Positions 16,146-24,901 of a stretch of 37,389 nucleotides of DNA are shown piece by piece. The stretch is from NCBI GenBank assembly GCA_022563685.1, contig JADFMY010000002.1, forward strand, positions 1-37,389. The letters are read 5' to 3'. Source of the stretch: Pseudomonadota bacterium (GTDB lineage Bacteria; Pseudomonadota; Gammaproteobacteria; GCA-001735895). Position numbers and translations under genes: made by a program. The notes below the pieces were generated by a model that ran no database searches, had not been told where the DNA came from, and was given only the letters and a program-made list of their open reading frames with translations. The first letter of the stretch is position 1. Each line of letters begins with the position of its first letter.

Positions 16146-18431
16146 ATGGTCAGTAACGCGTTAGCGATAGCATTGGGTTCGATGCTCGCTTTTTATGGCA
16201 GCGATATTCCAGATCGTTTCTGGATTTCATATCTGCCAGTGTTGCTGATTTTCGCCTGTTTTAACCCGCGATACCGGTTTTTCATATTGACAGGCACGGC
16301 CTATCTCTGGACCTGTCTGCATTTACTACACGCACTGGAATCGAGACTTTCGCCCGATTTTAATAATCGAATAGTTCAACTGACCGGTGTGATCGCCAGT
16401 ATACCAGAAACCCGGTCACAATCGATTCGTTTTATACTCAAGCCTGAAATCATAACAGGGTATCCCCATACTCTACCCGGGCAAATTCGCCTGAGCTGGT
16501 ATCGAACCGAGCAATTACCTGTCGCCGGGGAACGCTGGCAATTATTGGTCAAGTTGAAAACGCCGGTTGGATTTCAAAATCCGGGTGGGTTCGATTACGA
16601 ACGCTGGCTGTTTGTTAAGGGTATCGGCGCCACCGGTTATGTCCGAATATCAAATCTGAATCAAAGGCTCGATCAGTCACCTCCCTGGCATATCGATCGC
16701 TGGAGAACTCGAATACTGAAAGGGATCAATCACTATTGTACCTCCTGCGATAATGCCGGCTTGATCAAGGCACTCGCGATTGGGTATCGCGGCGATATCC
16801 AGTCGCGCCATCGAGAGATATTGCAGGACACCGGCACCGCTCATCTATTGGCCATTTCGGGCTTGCATATCGGCATGGTTGCCGCCTTGTTCTTCGCCCT
16901 GGGACGCTGGATTTGGCAAATCTGGTTTTTTCGGTTAATCCAGAACCGAATATTATTCTCGGCTTCGCTGGCTTTTTCAGGGGGGCTGATATACGCGGCC
17001 CTGGCGGGATTCAGCCTTCCGACCGTACGCGCACTGGTTATGCTAGCGGTCATATTTCTTGCCCTGCAATTCAGATCCGGAATCAATTTGCTCAACAGTG
17101 TCGCAATCGCAATTGTACTGATCCTGATTGTCGATCCGCTCGCGATCGGATCTTCTTCATTCTGGCTGAGCATTGGAGCCTTGCTGGTCATTGCCTTTGC
17201 ACAATTTCTACTTCCAGGGTCTTTGAACCGCTGGAAACAGATGCTAGGTATCCAGCTAATGTTTTCCATCATGTTTATTCCGGTCAGTATTATTTTATTC
17301 GATCAAATTAACCCGGCCAGTTTTCTTGCCAATATCCTGGCGATACCACTCGTCAGCCTGGTGATTGTGCCGCTTGGTCTGATGGGCAGTTTCCTGGGTA
17401 GCTTTGATATCGGGGTATCGGAGTGGTTATTTATCGCGAGTGATAGTCTCCTGACCTGGTTATTAGCTTATCTGAATTTATTGCTGAATCTGGGTCTTGG
17501 CGCCTATCGGGGCGGTGGGGTCCCCTATACCATTATTTGTCTTTCGGCTATTGGATTGATCGTCCTGTTGCTACCCGCTGGAGGTATCGCCAGGAAACCC
17601 GCTTGCCTGTTACTGGTGTTGCCGTTGTTTTGGCATCGGCCTGCACTGGAATTCGGTGCTTATAAATTGACCCTGCTCGATGTAGGCATGGGAACTTCTG
17701 TAGTGATACAGACCAGAAATCATAGTCTGGTCTACGATTTTGGCCCAGGTAATGATCAGGGGTACGGTGCCGGGCTTTGGGTGCTCAAACCTTTCCTGCA
17801 ACACCAGGTTATAGCAGCACCAGATTTGATGATCCTCAGCCACGTAGACAGGGATCATAGCGGTGGTTTCCATAGCTTTAGGTATAGCTACGACCCTGCA
17901 CGGCTGGTCTCTGGTACACCGAAGGAGGTGCGAGAAACATTCGATTTGCAATTACCGGTTCGATCCTGCCATAGCTATCCCTCCTGGCGATGGGACGGAG
18001 TAGATTTCGAATTTTTAACGACCCCTGGAACCGAGGCTTTTAGCAGCCGCAATAATCGCTCCTGTGTCCTCAAGATCAGTGGATTTCAGGATACCCTGCT
18101 CGCTGGTGATATTGAGTCAGAGCAGGAATTAAGGCTGGTCAATACCTGGCCGGATCGTCTTTCGGCCACCATACTGCTGGCGCCACATCACGGTAGTACC
18201 ACCTCGTCGACACCGGCCTTCGTGCGTCGCGTCAATCCAGATATCGCTTTATTCACCGTTGGGAAGAGTAATCGCTGGGGTTTTCCCAGGCCCGAGGTGC
18301 TGGAAGTCTATCGCAGTGTCGGCAGCAAAATACTTCGTACCGATCAACAGGGGGCAATCACGGTTTATAGTGAAAGAAATGGCGTCAGGCTGGAAAAACA
18401 CCGAACACGAAACCCGAAACTCTGGTACTGA
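16146..18431 (+). CDS. comEC: ComEC/Rec2 DNA-uptake channel protein
   Basis: A 761-residue membrane protein for passage of single-stranded DNA across the inner membrane in natural transformation. Residues 1-210 are the N-terminal membrane and DUF4131 part. The competence domain (about 220-500) begins with the hallmark GTAHLLAISGLHIGMVA near 229-245 and has many helices. The C-terminal metallo-beta-lactamase-like domain (about 510-750) has LDVGMGTSVVI, LSHVDRDHSGG near 563-573 with metal-binding His and Asp, and LAPHHGS near 678. The length is usual for the family. ATG 16146. Its presence implies possible competence, though no other competence gene is in view. The lol-comEC-exb-msbA order is conserved in Pseudomonas. 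Confidence 0.94.
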   Translation: MVSNALAIALGSMLAFYGSDIPDRFWISYLPVLLIFACFNPRYRFFILTGTAYLWTCLHLLHALESRLSPDFNNRIVQLTGVIASIPETRSQSIRFILKPEIITGYPHTLPGQIRLSWYRTEQLPVAGERWQLLVKLKTPVGFQNPGGFDYERWLFVKGIGATGYVRISNLNQRLDQSPPWHIDRWRTRILKGINHYCTSCDNAGLIKALAIGYRGDIQSRHREILQDTGTAHLLAISGLHIGMVAALFFALGRWIWQIWFFRLIQNRILFSASLAFSGGLIYAALAGFSLPTVRALVMLAVIFLALQFRSGINLLNSVAIAIVLILIVDPLAIGSSSFWLSIGALLVIAFAQFLLPGSLNRWKQMLGIQLMFSIMFIPVSIILFDQINPASFLANILAIPLVSLVIVPLGLMGSFLGSFDIGVSEWLFIASDSLLTWLLAYLNLLLNLGLGAYRGGGVPYTIICLSAIGLIVLLLPAGGIARKPACLLLVLPLFWHRPALEFGAYKLTLLDVGMGTSVVIQTRNHSLVYDFGPGNDQGYGAGLWVLKPFLQHQVIAAPDLMILSHVDRDHSGGFHSFRYSYDPARLVSGTPKEVRETFDLQLPVRSCHSYPSWRWDGVDFEFLTTPGTEAFSSRNNRSCVLKISGFQDTLLAGDIESEQELRLVNTWPDRLSATILLAPHHGSTTSSTPAFVRRVNPDIALFTVGKSNRWGFPRPEVLEVYRSVGSKILRTDQQGAITVYSERNGVRLEKHRTRNPKLWY

Positions 18432-18574
18432 TTCTGCCTATGCCCTTGCGAGTTAGGCTGATTTACGAGAGCATCGATAAACCGGTACCTATGCGGCGTT
18501 TTCTTAACGGCAATCGTTTCATCGCCGACTCGATTACAGTATTATGTGCGGCATTCAAATTGGAGGTAAAAAGC

Positions 18575-19192
18575 GTGCTGGAACTGGTTCAGGCAGGAGG
18601 CTGGCTGATGCTGCCTATATTGCTGTGTTCGATAATCGCGGTAGCCATAATTACCGAACGATTGTGGACCCTAAGACACAAAAAAGTGCTCCCGGAAAAG
18701 CTACTCGGCGGTATCTGGAAGCTGATGAATAAAAATGCGCTGACCGACGAACACATCGTCGAAATAGAAAATGGTTCGATGCTCGGTAAAGTGCTTGCTG
18801 CTGGATTGATCAGTCGTCATTTACCTCGCAGTCTGATTCGTGAAAGTATCGAGGAGACGGGTCGCCATGTGGTGCACGAAATGGAGCGGTTTATGAATAC
18901 CCTGGGTACCATTTCGACTATCACCCCCCTGTTAGGACTACTGGGTACGGTAATCGGCATGATCAAAGTATTTACCGTGATAACAACGATTGGAGTCGGT
19001 GATCCCGCACAACTGGCGGGCGGTATATCCGAAGCCTTAATCACCACTGCAGCCGGATTAACCATCGCCATTCCCAGCCTGATTTTTCACCGGCACTTAA
19101 AACGAAAAATCGATGAACTCGTGGTCGGCATGGAGCAGGAAGCGATGAAACTGGTTGAGTTCCTGCTCGGCGATCGTAAAAAGCTATCCTGA
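18575..19192 (+). CDS. exbB: ExbB/TolQ-family proton-channel protein
   Basis: A 205-residue inner-membrane protein of the MotA/TolQ/ExbB family. The start is set at GTG 18575 because GGAGG (18562-18566) lies 8 bases upstream and the protein then begins VLELVQAGGWLMLPILLC, as relatives do; the frame is open further upstream without coding character. Helices are at about 10-30, 107-135 and 150-175, with the conserved TITPLLGLLGTVIGMIKVF motif. It energises outer-membrane transport together with ExbD and a TonB protein. The ExbD gene begins one base after its stop. This exbB-exbD pair before msbA is the gammaproteobacterial arrangement; its exact cargo is not known. Confidence 0.92.
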   Translation: MLELVQAGGWLMLPILLCSIIAVAIITERLWTLRHKKVLPEKLLGGIWKLMNKNALTDEHIVEIENGSMLGKVLAAGLISRHLPRSLIRESIEETGRHVVHEMERFMNTLGTISTITPLLGLLGTVIGMIKVFTVITTIGVGDPAQLAGGISEALITTAAGLTIAIPSLIFHRHLKRKIDELVVGMEQEAMKLVEFLLGDRKKLS

Positions 19193-19193
19193 A

Positions 19194-19610
19194 ATGAAAT
19201 TTATCAGCACTACACCGGTAGAAGAAGTCAGTATCAACCTGACGCCACTGATTGATGTGGTTTTTTTATTACTGATATTTTTCATGGTATCGACTACCTT
19301 CGATACGACCTCCCAACTTAAAATAACTTTGCCCGAAGCCAGCGATCGGCAAACTACCAAAGTGTCTGAGAAACTCAGTATAGTGATTGACTCCGAAGGG
19401 CGTTTTTATCTCAACTCTCGCGAATTATCGAGTAACAAGAGCGCGGCATTGATGGCCGCAGTAGAGCGTGCGCTAAATGGTGCGGATATTCCGATTGTGA
19501 TCCAGTCGGATGCAGCGTCGCCGGTGCAATCGCTGGTGACTGCTATGGATGTGATCGGCAAACTCGGGCTGAGCCAGGTTTCTATCGCTACTACACGGCC
19601 GCTAGAGTAG
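19194..19610 (+). CDS. exbD: ExbD/TolR-family protein
   Basis: A 138-residue partner of ExbB. It has a short cytoplasmic start, one membrane helix (about 18-40) with the proton-carrying aspartate in NLTPLIDVVFLLLIFFMVST, and a periplasmic domain (about 45-138). ATG 19194 follows directly on the exbB stop (TGA, one base between), indicating translational coupling. A longer in-frame start inside exbB is unlikely. Confidence 0.93.
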   Translation: MKFISTTPVEEVSINLTPLIDVVFLLLIFFMVSTTFDTTSQLKITLPEASDRQTTKVSEKLSIVIDSEGRFYLNSRELSSNKSAALMAAVERALNGADIPIVIQSDAASPVQSLVTAMDVIGKLGLSQVSIATTRPLE

Positions 19611-19657
19611 GCGATACCCTCATGCAATATACGAACTACTATATGATCAGGTTTTAG

Positions 19658-22480
19658 ATGCAATCTATTTCTGGTAATCCAACGGGTGTATCTGCCTACC
19701 GGGCGCTGTTAGCGCTGGCATTTGAACACAAGGCTTATTTTTCGCTCGCTATCCTGGGAATGATCGTGTTCGCCGTATCCGATGCAGCATTTGCTTACAT
19801 GATGAAGCCGATGCTGGACGATGGTTTTATCGACCGTGATCCGTTCATCATCAGTTTAATTCCGATAGCGATAATTTTGATTTTCGTGGTGAGAATGGTT
19901 GCTGTATTCTTGCGTACCTATTGTATGGATTATATAGGCCGCAAAGTCATCAACTCATTGCGCAAGCAGATGTTTGACAAACTGATGACCATGACCAGTG
20001 AAGAATACGACCAGTCGTCGTCTGGCTCGATCATCACGCGTTTTTCATACGATGTTGAGCAGGTTGCGGGCTCGGTATCATCGTCACTCACTGCCTTCAT
20101 CCAGGACAGTTTGCGCATTATAGTACTGCTCGCATATATGTTTTGGCTCAACTGGCAATTGACCCTGATTTTTCTGCTCGCTGGCCCCATTGTTTTCCTG
20201 ATAGTGGTTCGAATTTCAGGTCGTTTTCGCACTATCAGCAAGAGAATACAAACTTCGATGGGCGATGTTTCACAAATTGCCCAGGAAGTGATCGATGCTA
20301 ACCGAGTGGTAAAAATTTTTGGCGGTGAAGACTACGAGCGCAACAGATTTGAACGGTTCAATCAGCACAATTTAAGACTTAACCTGAAAATGTCGGTTGC
20401 AAAGGCGGTTAGTATGCCGCTTATCCAGCTCATCGTGGCGGTCGCTTTCGCGTCGATTGTCGCCTTTGCAACCTCGGAATCGATGCGCGGAATTATTACC
20501 ACGGGTGATTTCGTTTCATTCATATTTGCGATGACTATGTTGCTCTCGCCTATGCGTGTGTTGTCGTCTATTAATGCGAGTATTCAAAGGGGTATCGCTG
20601 CGGGAGAAGCCATTTTTGAATTTATCGCACGACTGAGTGAAAAGGATGAAGGCCAACAGGAGTTGCCACACCGGGCCCAGGGACATCTATCATTCAAACA
20701 GGTTGCGTTGCGCTACCAGGGAAACGAGCAACTGGTTCTTAAAGATATCAATTTTGAGGTCAAACCCAACCAGACTATTGCAATCGTGGGACGTTCGGGC
20801 AGTGGAAAATCAAGCCTGGTCAACCTGATACCCCGCTTATACGAAAACGATAGTGGTGAAATCCTGTTGGATAGCATACGAATTCAGGACTATAGACTCG
20901 CGGATCTACGCCGGCAAATTGCCTATGTCGGTCAGGACGTGCGTCTGTTCAACGATACGGTTCGCAATAATATTGCCTACGGTATCGGACACGAAGTGGA
21001 CGATGAAAAAGTTATCGAAGCCGCGAAGCAGGCCTATGCCTGGGAGTTTATCGAGAAGATGCCTGACCAGCTCGATACTGAAGTTGGCGAACGCGGGGTG
21101 CTTTTATCAGGCGGGCAAAGGCAACGCATTGCGATTGCACGGGCGTTGCTCAAGGATGCACCAATCCTGATTCTTGATGAGGCAACCTCGGCGCTGGATA
21201 CCGAGTCCGAACGCCATATACAGCACGCTATCGAAAATTTGATGAGCAATCGTACGACCCTGGTGATCGCGCACCGGCTTTCAACCATCGAGCATGCAGA
21301 TTACATTCTGGTTCTGGATCAGGGAAAACTGATCGAACAGGGTAATCACGCCAGCCTGTTGAAGGAGGCAGGAATCTACGCAAAATTGCACGGAATGCAG
21401 TTCCGCGATAATGGTGCAGGCATCCAGACCCTGGCTGATCCGAGTAAGGCCCCAGATCGGTCTATTGCACTCGATAAATCGGAATTGGGTCACTGGATGA
21501 GTGCATCGAGCCAAAAGCGGCAGGGTTGGTGGCTGTGGTCGATGAATCCGTTAGCGATTCTATTGATGCCTTTATCGCTGCTGTTTTATATCGCTTCTGG
21601 CATTCGACGTTTTTGTTACCGTAGCGGCCTGTTACGATCGGCTCGTTTGCCGATAACCACTATTGTCGTTGGGAATATTACCCTGGGGGGTAATGGTAAA
21701 ACGCCGGTCGTGGTTGCACTGTATCAACTCTTAACCGCAAAAGGCTTTCACCCGGCTATCGTGACTCGCGGTTATAAGAGCGGGCATGAAAAGAAAATTC
21801 AAATACTGGCCGGGGGTAAAACCGATCATCGGGCCGGTGATGAAGCGAATATGATGTCTGAGATATGCCAGTGCCCGGTCGGTGTTGGCGCCAATCGAGT
21901 CTCGGCTGCTCGAGAAATTCTGGAAAAATATCCTCAAGTTGACATTATTTTATGCGACGATGGACTGCAGCATTATGCCCTGCAACGGGATATTGAAATC
22001 GCTGTATGCCGTTACGTTGCGTTCGGTAATGGTTTGTTGATTCCGGCTGGTCCGATGCGTGAGTCACGCGAGCGCCTGCGGCAAGTGGATATCACAATTA
22101 ACCGCGACAGCCCCCAGGTGATTGAATCTCTCGGTCAGGTCTGGAACCTGGCAAACCCCGAACAGCGACAGCATATATCGGAATTTAAAGGCCAGCAGGT
22201 TCATGCGCTTGCCGGGATCGGGTTTCCAGAATTTTTCTTCGCCAGTTTAAGGCAAATGGGCATAGACCCAATCGAACACGAATTTCCCGATCATCATGAA
22301 TTTACCCAACAGGATCTTGATTTGAAACCCGAGTTACCGATACTGGTGACGCACAAGGATGCAGTGAAATTAAAAGGCATGTCGATACACAATGTCTGGG
22401 TAGTATCGCTGACGATTGAGCTGTCACAGGAAGTACAGGATAAATTTTTACACCTACTGGAGACCAGGCACCATGGATAA
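19658..22480 (+). CDS. msbA-lpxK: MsbA-LpxK fusion: lipid A flippase joined to lipid A 4'-kinase
   Basis: A single 940-residue reading frame. Residues 1-584 are a full-length MsbA-type ABC exporter: about six membrane helices, Walker A GRSGSGKS at 378-385, signature LSGGQ at 483-487, Walker B ILILDE at 503-508, H-loop H539, and the usual MsbA ending KLHGMQFRD. Residues 585-625 are a polar linker. Residues 626-940 are a full-length tetraacyldisaccharide 4'-kinase (LpxK): hydrophobic helix [15 protein letters not shown]-loop [12 protein letters not shown] at 672-683, CDDGLQH at 766-772, and a FPDHHEF motif near the end. LpxK phosphorylates the lipid A precursor and MsbA flips the finished lipid, so both work on the cytoplasmic side. 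In most bacteria these are separate adjacent genes. An internal ATG at 21497 could allow a free LpxK. Confidence 0.93.
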   Translation: MQSISGNPTGVSAYRALLALAFEHKAYFSLAILGMIVFAVSDAAFAYMMKPMLDDGFIDRDPFIISLIPIAIILIFVVRMVAVFLRTYCMDYIGRKVINSLRKQMFDKLMTMTSEEYDQSSSGSIITRFSYDVEQVAGSVSSSLTAFIQDSLRIIVLLAYMFWLNWQLTLIFLLAGPIVFLIVVRISGRFRTISKRIQTSMGDVSQIAQEVIDANRVVKIFGGEDYERNRFERFNQHNLRLNLKMSVAKAVSMPLIQLIVAVAFASIVAFATSESMRGIITTGDFVSFIFAMTMLLSPMRVLSSINASIQRGIAAGEAIFEFIARLSEKDEGQQELPHRAQGHLSFKQVALRYQGNEQLVLKDINFEVKPNQTIAIVGRSGSGKSSLVNLIPRLYENDSGEILLDSIRIQDYRLADLRRQIAYVGQDVRLFNDTVRNNIAYGIGHEVDDEKVIEAAKQAYAWEFIEKMPDQLDTEVGERGVLLSGGQRQRIAIARALLKDAPILILDEATSALDTESERHIQHAIENLMSNRTTLVIAHRLSTIEHADYILVLDQGKLIEQGNHASLLKEAGIYAKLHGMQFRDNGAGIQTLADPSKAPDRSIALDKSELGHWMSASSQKRQGWWLWSMNPLAILLMPLSLLFYIASGIRRFCYRSGLLRSARLPITTIVVGNITLGGNGKTPVVVALYQLLTAKGFHPAIVTRGYKSGHEKKIQILAGGKTDHRAGDEANMMSEICQCPVGVGANRVSAAREILEKYPQVDIILCDDGLQHYALQRDIEIAVCRYVAFGNGLLIPAGPMRESRERLRQVDITINRDSPQVIESLGQVWNLANPEQRQHISEFKGQQVHALAGIGFPEFFFASLRQMGIDPIEHEFPDHHEFTQQDLDLKPELPILVTHKDAVKLKGMSIHNVWVVSLTIELSQEVQDKFLHLLETRHHG

Positions 22481-22661
22481 ACATCTGCTCGATATCCTGG
22501 TGGATCCAATCACCAAGGGTCCACTGATCTACGATAAGAAACAGCAGGAATTGCTGTCCAGGACATCACGCCTGGCTTACCCGATCAGGGACGGCATCCC
22601 TGTCATGCTACCCGAAGAGGCGCGTGAACTCAGCAGTGAAGAGATAGAAAACCTGGGATAG
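22473..22661 (+). CDS. Trm112/YcaR-family small protein
   Basis: A 62-residue protein with the Trm112 family pattern [14 protein letters not shown], then [25 protein letters not shown] 22473 overlaps the end of the msbA-lpxK frame by 8 bases. The E. coli relative YcaR has zinc-type cysteines in ACPVCNG and LIC; here these positions are Asp, Thr and Ser (VDPITKG, LLS), so no zinc site remains. Pseudomonas homologues have lost some of them too. The role is probably structural; in related species the gene lies between lpxK and kdsB. Confidence 0.88.
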   Translation: MDKHLLDILVDPITKGPLIYDKKQQELLSRTSRLAYPIRDGIPVMLPEEARELSSEEIENLG

Positions 22662-22690
22662 CAATTCAATGTGCGAAGATACTGGGCCAG

Positions 22691-22813
22691 GTGTCGATAC
22701 CGGGGTCGACCTTCACGGAGGAAATCAAGGATATCTGTGTCGAGGCGATCGACGCTACCCGATACGACCGTATAGGGCAGCGCAATCCATATTCTTTAAG
22801 GAGAAGAAATTAA
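22691..22813 (+). other. Short coding-like frame of 40 residues, unrecognised
   Basis: From GTG 22691 to TAA 22813 a frame reads VSIPGSTFTEEIKDICVEAI and then DATRYDRIGQRNPYSLRRRN. Its first 30 codons end mostly in G or C, like real genes here, and it could be a small protein or the tail of a decayed gene. No good ribosome binding site precedes the GTG. In another frame, from 22669, the residues CEDTGPGVDTGVDL resemble the C-terminus of KdsB (CMP-KDO synthetase), the gene expected here in related genomes. Both readings are tentative. Confidence 0.25.
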
Positions 22814-23331
22814 TTCGGCGTCGAGTTCGGAGAGAAAAAACTACCTATCAACAACACCAGACTGATGACCAAAAGCATGACCGACATGACCATTAATATT
22901 TCGGCCATGCTGAAGTTCAAGGCTATGAGCGGGGTGTAGCCGCAGGCGGTTTGTACTTCGAACATCATGGGAAACCAGCTATCCAGAGCGAACCAGGGAG
23001 GGAGGCCGGCATCCATAACGCAATCGCCGAATACCCAGCCGCGTTCAACCGCCAGCACTTGCCAGCTACGTTCGACGAAGCCCATCATTACGACGCTGTT
23101 GAGCAGGTGGAGTGTTCGATTGATCAGGCTGTATCCACCCAAAAACACCCCAAAAATAGCGACCAGGATAAAACCGAGGACCCAAATACGTATGTGGATA
23201 CACAAAACGCAGGGCCACTCGTCGAGCATGTACTGATAGTACAGCGCGACTCCTTCGAGCGTAATACCGAGAAGCAAAAGGAACACCCAGTAAATGCGGT
23301 GTTGGCTAAATCGAATGGCTGCATTCATCAT
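22810..23331 (-). CDS. dsbB: Disulfide bond formation protein DsbB
   Basis: A 173-residue inner-membrane protein with four helices, which reoxidises DsbA and passes electrons to quinone. With ATG 23331 as start the four essential cysteines fall at C41, C44 (PCVLC), C104 and C130, the same numbers as in E. coli DsbB. That start also has an AGGAGA ribosome binding site, whereas the upstream GTG at 23397 has none and would add 22 polar residues. Periplasmic loop 2 is GDCVMDAGLPPWFALDSWFP...TACGY. The quinone-site arginine candidate is in CIHIRIW. The gene follows the ammonia-lyase gene on the same strand by 62 bases. Confidence 0.94.
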   Translation of the reverse strand: MMNAAIRFSQHRIYWVFLLLLGITLEGVALYYQYMLDEWPCVLCIHIRIWVLGFILVAIFGVFLGGYSLINRTLHLLNSVVMMGFVERSWQVLAVERGWVFGDCVMDAGLPPWFALDSWFPMMFEVQTACGYTPLIALNFSMAEILMVMSVMLLVISLVLLIGSFFSPNSTPN

Positions 23332-23393
23332 GAGCGTGGGTTCTCCTGTAGTCGGGATTCGAGCCTGAGATCGAGATGGTTCATTAAAATTCC

Positions 23394-24605
23394 TCACGCC
23401 GAAAGCTGACCATCGGAACCAACCAGCTTCGCATACAATTCTGGGTCGGTCGCACCCTCGGTACCAATAATATAAACGCGACTCGATTCAACCAGACCCA
23501 GTCGCTGCGAATCTTCCCGGCTATGGCGTGCAGTAATCAGTGCCGCCAGACCGGCAACGGCCGATTCGCCCGCTTCAATTTGTGGGTCGCCATTAAACCC
23601 CCGCGCCAAAAGCTGCATGGTTAGGGGTACACAAGCCTCGTTCACGGTGATGAAATCATTCGCACCGATACTCAGAAATTCCCAGGCCAGGGCAGAGACT
23701 TCTCCGCAGGCGAGACCCGCCATCAAGGTATCAAGGTCGCCTTCAACCACCACCGGCGACCCCTGCCGGGCGCTTTCCTGAAGACAATTGGCATTCTCTG
23801 GTTCGACCACGATAAATCGGGGTCGCTGCTCGCCCCATAGTTCCCAGAAATAGGCACAGACTGCCGAGGCAAGGCCACCGACGCCCCCCTGGATGAAAAC
23901 ATGGGTGGGAATATCCCCATTCATTTGCTCGATTGATTCAGCCAGTAACACAGTATAGCCCAGCGCCACGTCACCTGGGATATCCATATAACCCTCGTAG
24001 CTGGTGTCGGACACAATGGTGCGGCCGAATTGTCTGGCATCGGCGTCGGCCTGTTTCACCGAGTCGTCGTAGTTGCCGCTAGTGCGAATCACCTCGGCGC
24101 CGAAAGCCTCTATTGCCTGTTGACGCCCCTGTGAAACATCGCGGTGGATATAAATCACACAGGGGCAATCGAACATCTGGCAACCCCAGGAAACCGAGCG
24201 TCCATGATTGCCATCGGTCGCACAACTGATCGTGGCCTGACGCACGATATCGTCGAATTTTTTGTCGAGTAAGTCCTGCACACTCGGTTCCACACCGGTT
24301 GCTTTTTCAACCTGTGCCTGTAACTCACGGGCAACTGCATAAGCGCCACCCAGGGCCTTGAAACTCTTCAGGTGAAACCGATGCGACTCGTCTTTATACC
24401 AAATTTTTGCGACCCCGATATCCCTGGCCAGGTGATCCAGTGCATGCAGTGGTGTGGTGCAATATCCTGGCCATTGAGAAATCACGTCGATGGCTAAGCG
24501 AGACCTTTCCAGGTTGGCAATATTTTTTAGATGATCAGGATACCGGCCTCGAGTTTCAGCGGCTGGATTATTAAAGTGACTGAGGTACCCGTTAACTGAA
24601 AGCAT
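23394..24605 (-). CDS. dpaL: Diaminopropionate ammonia-lyase-like PLP enzyme
   Basis: A 403-residue fold-type II PLP enzyme. The start is ATG 24605; a TTG at 24617 would add four residues. The motif YKDESHRFHLKSFKALGGAYA carries the PLP lysine K83. The SCATDGNHGRSVSWG motif binds the cofactor phosphate region and includes D131, which fits the aspartate used by the E. coli enzyme (YgeX/DpaL) on the D-isomer. GGVGGLA is the glycine loop. The family splits 2,3-diaminopropionate (both D and L) into pyruvate and two ammonia. Length matches E. coli DpaL (about 400). Related lyases for D-serine or hydroxyaspartate-like compounds cannot be excluded. It begins a short minus-strand unit with dsbB. Confidence 0.85.
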   Translation of the reverse strand: MLSVNGYLSHFNNPAAETRGRYPDHLKNIANLERSRLAIDVISQWPGYCTTPLHALDHLARDIGVAKIWYKDESHRFHLKSFKALGGAYAVARELQAQVEKATGVEPSVQDLLDKKFDDIVRQATISCATDGNHGRSVSWGCQMFDCPCVIYIHRDVSQGRQQAIEAFGAEVIRTSGNYDDSVKQADADARQFGRTIVSDTSYEGYMDIPGDVALGYTVLLAESIEQMNGDIPTHVFIQGGVGGLASAVCAYFWELWGEQRPRFIVVEPENANCLQESARQGSPVVVEGDLDTLMAGLACGEVSALAWEFLSIGANDFITVNEACVPLTMQLLARGFNGDPQIEAGESAVAGLAALITARHSREDSQRLGLVESSRVYIIGTEGATDPELYAKLVGSDGQLSA

Positions 24606-24701
24606 CGTGATCGGCAAGCGTAAAACAAAGGCGTCAGTCTACCTGAGAGTTCGAAGGAATAAAGGCCAATTCACCCGTGCCGGCCTTAATTACCCATCGT
24701 C

Positions 24702-24733
24702 ATTCCGGACGCAGCGCCGCTGCGATCCGGAAT
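24702..24733. repeat. REP-like palindromic element
   Basis: ATTCCGGA (24702-24709) pairs with TCCGGAAT (24726-24733), and CGCAGC (24710-24715) with GCTGCG (24719-24724), leaving one unpaired A and a 3-base loop. The sequence type (CATTCCGGA-CGCAGCG...CCGGAATC) resembles dispersed intergenic palindromes of Proteobacteria. It lies in the 296-base gap between divergent genes at 24605 and 24902; apart from this and a nearby AAGGCC/GGCCTT pair the gap shows nothing else clear. Confidence 0.6.
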
Positions 24734-24901
24734 CTATTACTACGGTATTTTGGTCATATCCTGGGGAGTCAAGCCCGACACTATCTATTTTAGACCCTCA
24801 AATTTCGAATAAATTCCACCCAATTCAGGTGAATTTAGCACCCCATGCCATGTCTAAAACAATAGAGAAAACAACCACCTACAGAGGTACTGAGGTGTAT
24901 C

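Noticed and set aside
21400-21500. MsbA-LpxK join as an artefact of a missed stop codon
   Set aside because: The frame is continuous with no stop, and the linker reads as an ordinary polar linker; a sequencing error cannot be excluded but nothing in the sequence points to it.
23332-23397. Longer DsbB starting at GTG 23397 and overlapping the ammonia-lyase stop
   Set aside because: ATG 23331 has a better ribosome binding site and puts the four cysteines exactly at the E. coli positions.
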